From Pelagibacterium sediminicola (GTDB lineage Bacteria > Pseudomonadota > Alphaproteobacteria > Rhizobiales > Devosiaceae): a DNA stretch of 64,000 bases. The notes beneath the pieces are model-generated. The model had not been told where the DNA came from. It did no database searches and saw only the letters and a list, made by a program, of their open reading frames with translations. This document shows positions 26,817 through 33,990 of this stretch, in pieces (positions within the stretch are counted from its first letter, which is position 1; each line of letters opens with the position of its first letter). The stretch is taken from positions 1 to 64,000 of the forward strand of contig NZ_QMEL01000008.1 of the NCBI RefSeq assembly GCF_003390885.1. The letters are read 5' to 3'. Both the position numbers and the translations under genes were made by a program.

Positions 26817-26838
26817 CCGGCGCGGCAGGGCGCGCCGG
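26817..26838 (-). promoter_or_regulatory. Perfect 8-bp stem-loop between the cycloisomerase-like gene and dctP
   Basis: CCGGCGCG (26817-26824) pairs with CGCGCCGG (26831-26838) around six bases. It lies in the 67-bp intercistronic gap and has no U-run after it on the minus strand, so attenuation or message protection is more likely than termination. Confidence 0.45.
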
Positions 26839-26854
26839 ATTTTCCCAGCCGCGC

Positions 26855-27964
26855 TCAGTCGGCGCGGTGCGGCATCAGCCGGTCCTCGATGAAGGTCACG
26901 CCGGTGCCGGGGCTGTCGGGGGCCAGCGCCATGCCGTCTTGCAGTTCGACCGCACGGTCGGCGAAGGTCTCGATGTCGAAGGAATGCGATTCCACCCAGC
27001 CCGCATTGGGCTGGGCGGCGACCAGGCTGACCGACAGTTCCTGCATCCCATGCGTGCAAACCGGGATGCCGTGGCGGCGCGCCATCGCCGCGACCCTCAG
27101 AAAGCCGGTGATACCGCCGCAATTTCCCGCATCGGGCTGCACGAAGGACAGCTTGGCCGTGTTCAGCGCGCGGTCGAATTCCGCCATCGTATGCAGGTTC
27201 TCGCCCATGGCCAGCGGCATGCCCGTGGCCTCGGCGATGCGCGCGTAGCCCTCGAAATCATCGGGATCGATGGGTTCCTCGAACCAGGTCAGGTCATAGG
27301 GCGCGAAGGCGCGGGCGGCGGCGATCGCCTGATCCACGTCCAGCCCGTAATTCGCATCCACCATGAAGACCGCATCCGGGCCGATGGCCTCGCGCACGGC
27401 GGCGACGCGGGCGACATCCTCGGCAAGATCGGGCTTGCCGACCTTGATCTTGACGGCATTATAGCCCGCCGCCAGATGCGCGCGGTTATCGGCCGCCAGA
27501 CGCTCGATGGGGAAGTTCAGGTCGATGCCGCCGCGATAGATGCGGGCGCGGCGGGACGCGCCGCCAGCCATTTTCCACAGCGGTTCCGCCCGCCGCTTGC
27601 CGCGCAGATCCCACAGAGCGATGTCGATGGCGGAAATGGCGAAACTGGCGATCCCGCCCCGGCCGACATAGTGAATATGAAGCTGCATCTCGTCGAAGAT
27701 CGCGTCGATCGCCTCGGCATCGCGCCCGATCAGCATCGGCGCCAGATCGTGGCGCAGCATGGCCAGGATCGCATGGCCGCCCTTGCCGCCAGTATAGCTG
27801 TAGCCGCTGCCCGTGGCGCCGTCCTCGGTCGTGATCGTGCAGACGACCAGTTCGAAATGGGTGTGATCGCCGTGCTTGGCATCGCTCAGCACCTCGGCAA
27901 GGGGTGGGCGATAAAGATGCGCCTCGACGGAACGGATGCGGGTGGCGTTGGAAGAGGCTGTCAT
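26855..27964 (-). CDS. Enolase-superfamily enzyme resembling 3,6-anhydro-L-galactonate cycloisomerase
   Basis: The ATG at 27964 (MTASSNATRIRSVEAHLYRP) gives 369 residues. The mandelate racemase/muconate-lactonising barrel is complete: KIKVG with the base lysines, FMVDANYGLDVDQ and WFEEPI with metal ligands, MGENLH, DAGNCGGI and PVCTHGMQELSVS with a candidate catalytic histidine. The segments LSDAKHGDHTHFELVVCTIT, YSYTGGKGGHAILAML, HIHYVGRGGIASFAISAID and LWDLRGKRRAEPLWKMAGG match my memory of the agar-pathway cycloisomerase group more closely than mannonate or galactarate dehydratases. That enzyme makes 2-keto-3-deoxygalactonate from 3,6-anhydrogalactonate. Neighbouring KduD-like, zinc dehydrogenase, KDG kinase and KDPG aldolase genes complete that route. 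No anhydrogalactose dehydrogenase is in view. Confidence 0.65.
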   Translation of the reverse strand: MTASSNATRIRSVEAHLYRPPLAEVLSDAKHGDHTHFELVVCTITTEDGATGSGYSYTGGKGGHAILAMLRHDLAPMLIGRDAEAIDAIFDEMQLHIHYVGRGGIASFAISAIDIALWDLRGKRRAEPLWKMAGGASRRARIYRGGIDLNFPIERLAADNRAHLAAGYNAVKIKVGKPDLAEDVARVAAVREAIGPDAVFMVDANYGLDVDQAIAAARAFAPYDLTWFEEPIDPDDFEGYARIAEATGMPLAMGENLHTMAEFDRALNTAKLSFVQPDAGNCGGITGFLRVAAMARRHGIPVCTHGMQELSVSLVAAQPNAGWVESHSFDIETFADRAVELQDGMALAPDSPGTGVTFIEDRLMPHRAD

Positions 27965-28055
27965 GATCTGGGACTTCCGGCTGATATCCGTCCGCGCCGA
28001 TCCCCGCCGCTGGCGGTCGTCTTCCCTCGGCCGGGACGGACAGGTTGCAATGAGG

Positions 28056-28263
28056 TTACCGAGGATGCTGGCCCCAGTGGCCCATCCAGCCGCCATCGAC
28101 GACCAGAACTTCGCCATTCACGTAATCCGAGGCGGCCGAAGACAGAAACACCACCGGCCCCTGCCTGCGCCAGGGCTTCGGCCATGCCGCGACCGATGCC
28201 ACGCTTGGCGCCGGTGACAATGGCGGTCTTGCCGGAAAGTTCGAAAGATTTCAGGACGGACAT
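28056..28263 (-). pseudogene. Hybrid kduD: 5' end of one copy joined out of frame to the 3' end of another
   Basis: The first 39 codons equal the intact kduD at 12664, up to ALAQAGA. At 28155 the sequence jumps to a different SDR tail, which in another frame reads [18 protein letters not shown] then VDGGWMG and stops at 28056-28058. The join is shifted by one base, and about 550 bp of SDR coding sequence is missing. The bases GGGGCCG fit both parents at the join, so a microhomology-mediated deletion between two kduD-like genes is the simplest explanation. The C-terminal part is not identical to the intact kduD, so it came from a second homologue. Confidence 0.85.
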
Positions 28264-28266
28264 GGA

Positions 28267-29298
28267 TCAGGCTCCTACCTTGATAAGGCTTTTCAACGCG
28301 GTGGGCGAAGCGTCGAGTGCCTCGAACGCCTGCTGGATTTCGGACAGCGGACTGACATCTGTGATGACCGTGTCGGCAGCAATGGCGCCCGAAATCACCA
28401 AGGCGATGGCCTTGTCGTAATCCTCGGCCTCGTAGACTCTCGCGCCTACCAGTTGCAGCTCACGCCAGAAGAAGCGGAACATGTCCACGGTCGGTTTCTT
28501 GGCGTGAATGGCGACCATGCAGATACGGCCGCGCGTTGCCGCCACGCCTGTCATCGCGTCGACGCCGGGCTGGCTGCCCGACACCTCGAAAACCACGTCG
28601 GCACCCTTGTTGCCGGTACGTCCGTTGATTTCGTCCACCAGGTTCGACTTGGCGGGGTTCACGGTGTCGAAGCCCAGGTCGCGGGCAATCGCCAACCGGT
28701 TCTCGTTGACCTCTGAGATCACGACCTTGCCGCCTGCGTCTCGGGCCACCATGGCGACCAGCACGCCAATCGGACCGCCGCCGATCACCACCACGTCCTC
28801 GCCCGCCTTCAAGCCGGCCATACGCACGTCGTGACACGCCACCGCCACGGGCTCGACAAGCGCGGCATGGTCAAGCCGCATGTCTTCGGGCAGGGCGTGC
28901 AGAGTGTGTGCGGGTACGGTCCAGACCTCTTGCATCGCGCCATCGGTGTCGAGCCCGAGAAACTTCAGGTTGTGGCAGATGTGGGTGTGACCTGCGTTGC
29001 ATGCCGGGCAGTTGCCGCAGTGATTCAGCGGGCGCACAACGACCTTCTGACCTTGTTCAAAGCCTTGCACGCCATCGCCCAAAGCGTAGACCGTACCGGA
29101 CATCTCGTGCCCGATCACCCGCTCGAACCCGACGCGGGCGTCCATGTTGCCGTGGAAGACGTGCATGTCGGTGCCGCAAATGCCGCAATAGGCGATCCGA
29201 ACGGAAACTTCGCCCGCCTTCGGGCTAGGAGCCTGCTTTTCCTCGACGCTGAAGCGCCGCTCTCCGCGGTAGTAAGCGGCGGAAATCGTGTCGGCCAT
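28267..29298 (-). CDS. Zinc-dependent medium-chain sugar-acid dehydrogenase (copy 2)
   Basis: The translated product is identical to the one at 12668-13699, including the zinc ligands and the start with its GAGAGGAG ribosome site. The promoter and both operator palindromes are also duplicated. Unlike copy 1, the downstream kduD is broken and no eda follows; the next intact gene on this strand is the cycloisomerase-like gene, which may be read from this promoter through the hybrid kduD. Confidence 0.85.
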   Translation of the reverse strand: MADTISAAYYRGERRFSVEEKQAPSPKAGEVSVRIAYCGICGTDMHVFHGNMDARVGFERVIGHEMSGTVYALGDGVQGFEQGQKVVVRPLNHCGNCPACNAGHTHICHNLKFLGLDTDGAMQEVWTVPAHTLHALPEDMRLDHAALVEPVAVACHDVRMAGLKAGEDVVVIGGGPIGVLVAMVARDAGGKVVISEVNENRLAIARDLGFDTVNPAKSNLVDEINGRTGNKGADVVFEVSGSQPGVDAMTGVAATRGRICMVAIHAKKPTVDMFRFFWRELQLVGARVYEAEDYDKAIALVISGAIAADTVITDVSPLSEIQQAFEALDASPTALKSLIKVGA

Positions 29299-29362
29299 GT
29301 CGGTAACTCCTCTCCATCTCTGCTGCGAAGCGGCGGTCAATCAGCCTCCGAATCCATCACTA

Positions 29363-29379
29363 TTTTGGTATGACCAAAA
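29363..29379. promoter_or_regulatory. GntR-type operator, repeat copy 2 (first site)
   Basis: This is the duplicate of the palindrome TTTTGGTATGACCAAAA at 13764-13780, covering the -10 box of the copy 2 dehydrogenase promoter. Confidence 0.65.
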
Positions 29380-29437
29380 ATAATTCAACATGTCAACATT
29401 TTTTGCTTTTCCCGAGCGATTGCGGCCTTCAAACATT

Positions 29438-29452
29438 TATGGTATTACCATA
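29438..29452. promoter_or_regulatory. GntR-type operator, repeat copy 2 (second site), next to kdgK
   Basis: TATGGTATTACCATA lies 17 bp before the kdgK ATG, so in this copy the site could control both the dehydrogenase on the minus strand and kdgK on the plus strand. Confidence 0.6.
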
Positions 29453-29469
29453 CTCTGTGAGACAGGGAA

Positions 29470-30381
29470 ATGACTATGCCCACCAGACCGCGCGCCGCCT
29501 TTGTGGGAGAGGCCATGATCGAGTTGACTGCGATGGACGGCACGCGTGATGCGGCGCGGCTGCGGCCGGCTGGGGACGTGCTGAACTCGGCTGTCTACTT
29601 CCAGAGAGCCAGTGGCCGGAATGATGCCGCGCGGTTCGTGACGGTACTTGGCGACGATCCGTTCTCGGACAGGATCATCGACCTGGCCGCCGAAGAGGCG
29701 GTCGAAGCTTCCGGCATTCGGCGTGCGGAGGGTCGGTCCTGCGGGCTCTACGCGGTCTCGACGACGCCGGAGGGCGAGCGCAGCTTCAGCTACTGGCGCA
29801 GCGCGTCAGCAGCGCGGAGCCTGTTCGCTGATCCCCGCGATTTCGAGGCGCTCTTGGGGTGCGACGTGGTCCTGATTACGGGCATCACCCTGGCGATCAT
29901 CCAGCCCGAAGCGCGCCGTGCCTTGCTCGAATGGGCCGAAAAGGCGCGTACCGATGGCGTGCGCCTCGCCTTCGATTCGAACTTTCGTCCTGCGCTCTGG
30001 GAAGACCTCCAAACGGCGCGGGACTGGACCTAACTTTTCTGGCACGCCTGCGACATCGCCTTCCCGTCCGTTGATGATGAAATGGCCCTGTTCGGCGATG
30101 CCGATACCGACGCGGTTCTGGCACGATTCGAACGCTACGGTGTAAGTACGGGTGCCCTCAAGGCGGGCCGTGACGGATCGTGGCTCTTGGGCGATGTGCC
30201 TGCGCTGGTGTCGGTCGAACCGGTGGAAAGAGTCGTAGACACCACCGCCGCAGGAGACAGCTTCAACGGCGGGTTCCTCGCAGCGCTGATGCGGGGCGCG
30301 GGGCCGGAAGATTGCGCGCGCGCCGCACACGAGATTGCGCGGGAAGTCATCCAGACATCAGGTGCGATCATCCCGCGCTGA
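29470..30381 (+). pseudogene. kdgK: 2-keto-3-deoxygluconate kinase with an in-frame stop codon
   Basis: The frame encodes a PfkB-family sugar kinase: AFVGEAMIELTAMDG, RPAGDVLNSAVYFQR, VTVLGDDPFSDRI, LAFDSNFRPALW and the C-terminal DTTAAGDSFNGGFLAALM with the catalytic aspartate. The frame is interrupted by TAA at 30031-30033 (after EDLQTARDWT) but continues without a shift as LFWHACDIAFPSVDDEMALF to the stop at 30379-30381. A single base substitution therefore separates it from a full-length enzyme of about 303 residues. KdgK would phosphorylate KDG to KDPG for the aldolase encoded at 11256-11891. Unless read through, the step must come from another gene outside the window. Confidence 0.85.
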
Positions 30382-30531
30382 GATTCAGAGACCGCCGAAG
30401 GTGTCTCGCACCTGGGATCACGTGACAAGAGTTGCACGCACAGGCTGCGCCATTATCGCGATTGCGGTCGACGTCGTTCATATTGGTCTCAAGTCATTTA
30501 TGGCGATGAGGCTCGCTCAAGGAGTGGGTGT

Positions 30532-31503
30532 ATGAAAATGGATTTGGCGAAGCGCCCAGACTCTATTGAGCTTCGCCACCTCCGCAATTTTGTGGCTGCC
30601 GCCGAGCATGGCAGCTTTCGCAAAACAGGTGCTGCCCTTGGTCGTTCGCAGGCTGCGATCAGCCGCAGCATCGCCCACCTCGAAGACCAGATCGGCGCCT
30701 CGCTGTTTCAGCGACATACCTGGGGCGTATCTCTGACCTATGCCGGGCAACGCTTTCTGCGGCGAGCACGCTTGGCCATCAGGACCATCAGCGAAGGCGC
30801 AGATGACGTAGCCTCGGTCGGTCGATCCGAGAACGGGCTGATCCGGATCGGCATCTATTCCTCCATCGCCTCGGGCTTCCTCGCCGAATTGCTGCGTGCC
30901 TATGGCGAACGCCATGGTGGGGTCCGGATCGAACTGGTCGACGGAAACCCGGCCGAGCACGTCGCTGCTATCCGACAGTTGAACCTCGATGTCGCCTTCA
31001 TCACCGGAACGAGGGACTGGCCAGATTGCGAGCGCACGCCCTTGTGGTCGGAACGCATTTTCGTGGCGCTGCCGGACCATCATCACCTTGCCGGCCGTTC
31101 CGAGCTTACCTGGCAGAATCTGATCGCGGAGCCCTTCATCGTGACCGAGGTTGCGCCGGGCCAGGAAATACATGATCACCTGATCCGGGAAATCGCCGAT
31201 CTCGGTCGCCATATTGCGGTTCAGATACAATCGGTCGGGCGGGACAACCTGTTATCGCTCGTGTCGCTTGGCCAGGGTCTGACGCTGACCAGCGAGGCAA
31301 TGACCGTGACGCAGTTTCCTGGCATCGTCTACCGGCCAATCACCGGCGAAGTTCTCCCATTCTCTGCCGTCTGGTCCCCCAACAATGACAATCCCGCATT
31401 CAGGCGCTTCCTGTCCATGGCGAAGGTAATGGCCGTCAGACCGGCGTCGTGGACGATTGAACAGAGCGCCGAGCCTTCGCAAATCCACGATCCGTTGCAA
31501 TGA
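30532..31503 (+). CDS. LysR-family transcriptional regulator next to trb genes (copy 1)
   Basis: The 323-residue protein has the LysR winged-helix (RHLRNFVAAAEHGSFRKTGA, RSQAAISRSIAHLEDQIGAS) and a periplasmic-binding-type effector domain (IRIGIYSSIASGFLAELLRA, VDGNPAEHVAAIRQLNLDVA). The ATG at 30532 or the Met two codons later can start it. Its 3' end overlaps the convergent DUF2274 gene by 68 bp. In many alphaproteobacterial conjugative elements such a LysR gene stands beside trbI, so it probably belongs to the Trb module and not to the sugar locus. A clear paralogue lies at 62223-63209. Confidence 0.85.
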   Translation: MKMDLAKRPDSIELRHLRNFVAAAEHGSFRKTGAALGRSQAAISRSIAHLEDQIGASLFQRHTWGVSLTYAGQRFLRRARLAIRTISEGADDVASVGRSENGLIRIGIYSSIASGFLAELLRAYGERHGGVRIELVDGNPAEHVAAIRQLNLDVAFITGTRDWPDCERTPLWSERIFVALPDHHHLAGRSELTWQNLIAEPFIVTEVAPGQEIHDHLIREIADLGRHIAVQIQSVGRDNLLSLVSLGQGLTLTSEAMTVTQFPGIVYRPITGEVLPFSAVWSPNNDNPAFRRFLSMAKVMAVRPASWTIEQSAEPSQIHDPLQ

Positions 31504-31675
31504 ATCGCTCCAGCATCGGCACAATCAGCCTGACAGGATCGACGGCGGGTTGATCGCTCTCGCGGGCCAGCACCTCGGCATAGGCGGTCAGATCGCGGTG
31601 AAGCGGCGCAGGCAATTCCACCGTCACCTTGACGGGCTTGTCGTCGGACAGCGGGCCGAGTTTCAGCTTGGTCAT
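31436..31675 (-). CDS. DUF2274 domain protein of a Trb conjugation module
   Basis: The 79-residue protein begins MTKLKLGPLSDDKPVKVTVE and contains LPAPLHRDLTAYAEVLARES, features of the DUF2274 proteins that follow trbI in alphaproteobacterial integrative elements. Its function is unknown; the layout resembles small ribbon-helix-helix proteins. It starts 2 bp after the trbI stop and overlaps the LysR gene on the other strand. A diverged second copy is at 43875-44165. Confidence 0.8.
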   Translation of the reverse strand: MTKLKLGPLSDDKPVKVTVELPAPLHRDLTAYAEVLARESDQPAVDPVRLIVPMLERFIATDRGFAKARRSVQSSTTPV

Positions 31676-31677
31676 GG

Positions 31678-32790
31678 TCAGCCTCCCGCGGGTTCGAATA
31701 CCAAATCGCGCGTGACGATGATCCTGACCGGGAAACCCGGCCGAATGGTCAACGTGGGCGCAACCTGCAAATGGCGCTGGACGATCTGCTGGCCCGCCTG
31801 ATTGACGGTATCCTGCGCCCCGTCACGGATCGCCCGGATCAGCCGGTCCTCGTCGCTGGTGGCAAGTTCGGTTCCGACTGCGAGTAGCGTGGACAGGCCC
31901 GCGGCCTTCATCAGATCCCACCAGTGGTAATCAACACCATCCTCAAGGCCCGCATAGCCGCTGGCATCCGAGCCCGGCAGACGTTCAAGGACGATGGACC
32001 GGCCGCCCGGCAGGATCAGGCGGTTCCACACCAGCAGGACGCGGCGCTGACCGAAGGTCACGCCGTCATCGTATTGACCGATGATGCGCGTTCCCTGCGG
32101 GATCAAAAGCAGCGAGCCGGTCGGACTGTCATAGACGTTTTCGGTCACCTGCGCCGTAATCTGGCCCGGCAGGTCGGAACGGATGCCGGTGATGAGTGCA
32201 GCCGGGATCACGGCCCCGGCCTGAAGGATGTAGGGCGATGCCGGCGGCGCGACACGATCCGGCGCGACGGTCTGCCGGTCCACGGGCCCATTGAGGAAAG
32301 CGGAATGGCGGCTCTGCCCGTCCGGTTGTCCGCTGAGACCGGGCATCGCGGTTCCCGTCGGTGCTCCCGTGCGCGGGCCAGACTGGAAGAACACGCCGCT
32401 CACTCGCGCGGCTTCTTCCTCGGCAAGTCGTCGTTGCTCGTCAGGATCGACGGCAGGTGTCGTGATGGTCGGCGGCACGACCGGCTGGCCACGCCTCTCG
32501 GCTTCAAGGATCGGGCGACCGAGGTCGCCCGGCAAGGGCGGGCCAAGCACCGGGCCGGTATAGTCCGATGGCAAGCCGGCAAGGCCGTCCGCCGTTGGGC
32601 GGTTCTCGGTCGAATAAAGTTCTTCGCCGCCCGTTCCTGCGTCACGGGTCTGGAGCGCGTAGATCAGCGCCCCGCCAATGCCGAGAAGAGCGACGGCGCC
32701 AGCACCAGCCAGCATCTTGCGGGACAGGCGGGTGACGCGGGGAGGCTCGGCGCGCAACCGCATGGGCGCCGTGATGTCGGCGCCACTCAT
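31678..32790 (-). CDS. trbI: Conjugative transfer protein TrbI (VirB10-like)
   Basis: The 370-residue protein has one N-terminal membrane segment (LSRKMLAGAGAVALLGIGGA), a Pro-rich periplasmic linker, and the TrbI/VirB10 C-terminal beta domain: YILQAGAVIPAALITGIRSD, LPGQITAQVTENVYDSPTG, LLIPQGTRIIGQYD and WDLMKAAGLSTLLAVGTELA. It spans the envelope in the type IV secretion channel. The gene overlaps the trbG stop by four bases. It looks complete, although the rest of the trb operon upstream has been lost at the IS21 insertion. Confidence 0.92.
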   Translation of the reverse strand: MSGADITAPMRLRAEPPRVTRLSRKMLAGAGAVALLGIGGALIYALQTRDAGTGGEELYSTENRPTADGLAGLPSDYTGPVLGPPLPGDLGRPILEAERRGQPVVPPTITTPAVDPDEQRRLAEEEAARVSGVFFQSGPRTGAPTGTAMPGLSGQPDGQSRHSAFLNGPVDRQTVAPDRVAPPASPYILQAGAVIPAALITGIRSDLPGQITAQVTENVYDSPTGSLLLIPQGTRIIGQYDDGVTFGQRRVLLVWNRLILPGGRSIVLERLPGSDASGYAGLEDGVDYHWWDLMKAAGLSTLLAVGTELATSDEDRLIRAIRDGAQDTVNQAGQQIVQRHLQVAPTLTIRPGFPVRIIVTRDLVFEPAGG

Positions 32791-33815
32791 GAGGGCGATC
32801 CTTCCGTGGTCTTACCGGCGGGCTGGACCACGGCCTGCGTCTGCTCGACCCGGACGATCCTGACGACCTGCTGGCGGTCGCCGGAGCCGAGGCGCAGTTC
32901 GGCCGCGCCGAAGAGGCGATCCACGATCAGGACGTTCTGGTGTATGCGGCTGTTGACGATCTGCGGTTCACCGTCCGATCCAAGGACGAACAGGGGCGGC
33001 ATCTCGCCCTGCACGATGCCGCGCGGGAAGACCACATAGACGCGCCGGCCGTCGTCGAAGACTGCAACTGGCCGCCATGGCGGGCTGCTGCCCCGCATCT
33101 GCAAGCCATAGCGATAGTTGCGCGCTGCCTCGGCCGGGATGGCAGGAGCCGATGGCGCGGTCGCGCGGCTGCCCGGCGGTGGTGCCGGATAGGCCCAGGC
33201 GACGGCGGGCATGTAGAGGGCTTCCCGCGCACGGAGTTCAATCATGTAGATGCGCCGGTCGGTGGTGATGACGAGATTGGTCGAGATCTCCGGCCGGGTC
33301 GGTTTCACCAGCACATGCACCCGGCGCGTCGGGCCGCTGCCGCTCTCGGTGTCACCGATGATCCAGCGAGCAGTATCACCGGCGGCAATCGGCCCTGCGC
33401 CGGTCAGGTTTTCGCCCGGCTCCAGCGCGATGGTGGTGATCTGCCCGACAGCGGCATAAACCTGATAAAGCGCGCCTTCCGACCAGGGATAGATCTGGAT
33501 GGCGTTGTAATAGCCTTCCCGGCGCGGCTCGACGCGGGCGGCGGCATTGGCATTCTCGACCCGGGCCGTCGCCGTGCCAGCAGCCCCGCCGCCCCGCGCC
33601 ACAGTCCAGGCGGGCGGAACATGCAGCGGACGGGGCGTTGTGTCGGTCGCAGCAGCCTGCACGGTTGGCAGCGGCGGCACGTCGGCGTCGTAACTGACCT
33701 GCGGCGGCCGGTTGGTTGCGCAGCCCGCGAGCATGGTGGCGGAAAGCAACAAAGCCGCGCAGGCGGGTTTACGGAAAGCCGGAACCCCGGCTTTACGGGA
33801 AGTCGTGGCGGTCAT
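32787..33815 (-). CDS. trbG: Conjugative transfer outer-membrane lipoprotein-type TrbG (VirB9-like)
   Basis: The 342-residue protein starts with a signal sequence ending in a lipobox-like LLSATMLAGCATN, then the VirB9/TrbG beta domain with IYPWSEGALYQVYAAVGQIT, TTIALEPGENLTGAGPIAAG, WIIGDTESGSG and VVFPRGIVQGEMPPLFVLGS. It forms the outer-membrane ring of the mating channel with TrbI. Its ATG overlaps the trbF stop (ATGA), which is how the trbF relic was recognised. Confidence 0.92.
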   Translation of the reverse strand: MTATTSRKAGVPAFRKPACAALLLSATMLAGCATNRPPQVSYDADVPPLPTVQAAATDTTPRPLHVPPAWTVARGGGAAGTATARVENANAAARVEPRREGYYNAIQIYPWSEGALYQVYAAVGQITTIALEPGENLTGAGPIAAGDTARWIIGDTESGSGPTRRVHVLVKPTRPEISTNLVITTDRRIYMIELRAREALYMPAVAWAYPAPPPGSRATAPSAPAIPAEAARNYRYGLQMRGSSPPWRPVAVFDDGRRVYVVFPRGIVQGEMPPLFVLGSDGEPQIVNSRIHQNVLIVDRLFGAAELRLGSGDRQQVVRIVRVEQTQAVVQPAGKTTEGSPS

Positions 33816-33878
33816 TGGCTCATCTCCCGCGACCAGTTGATCGCGTTGACATAGATTCCGAGGGGATTGGCCCGCAGC
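33812..33878 (-). pseudogene. trbF: trbF, last 22 codons only, cut by the IS21 element
   Basis: Reading upstream of trbG, the minus strand gives NPLGIYVNAINWSREMSQ and a stop overlapping the trbG start. This is the conserved C-terminus of TrbF. The IS21 end begins immediately beyond at 33879, and the remaining trbF and trb genes are absent on the far side at 40182. Confidence 0.8.
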
Positions 33879-33990
33879 TGTTGATTTTCACCCAGAACTG
33901 AGCCGGTTAGGCGCATAATTTTCACTGAGAACTGAGCCATGTGAACCTTCCTCCAAAGCGGTGAGCGGCGGGGGCAACGGAGTGATCCAC

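Larger units (their letters stand above)
28155..29460. repeat. 1,306-bp direct repeat, copy 2
   Basis: This is the second copy of 12556-13861, in the same orientation. Its left end is the join inside the hybrid kduD; its right end lies 9 bp before the kdgK start, where copy 1 continues instead into the decayed kdgK relic. Homologous recombination between the copies would remove 15,599 bp. Confidence 0.95.

Noticed and set aside
30532-31503. Assigning the LysR gene to the sugar-acid regulon
   Set aside because: Its neighbours on the other side are trb genes, it has a paralogue near another trb relic, and the sugar promoters carry GntR-type palindromes instead.
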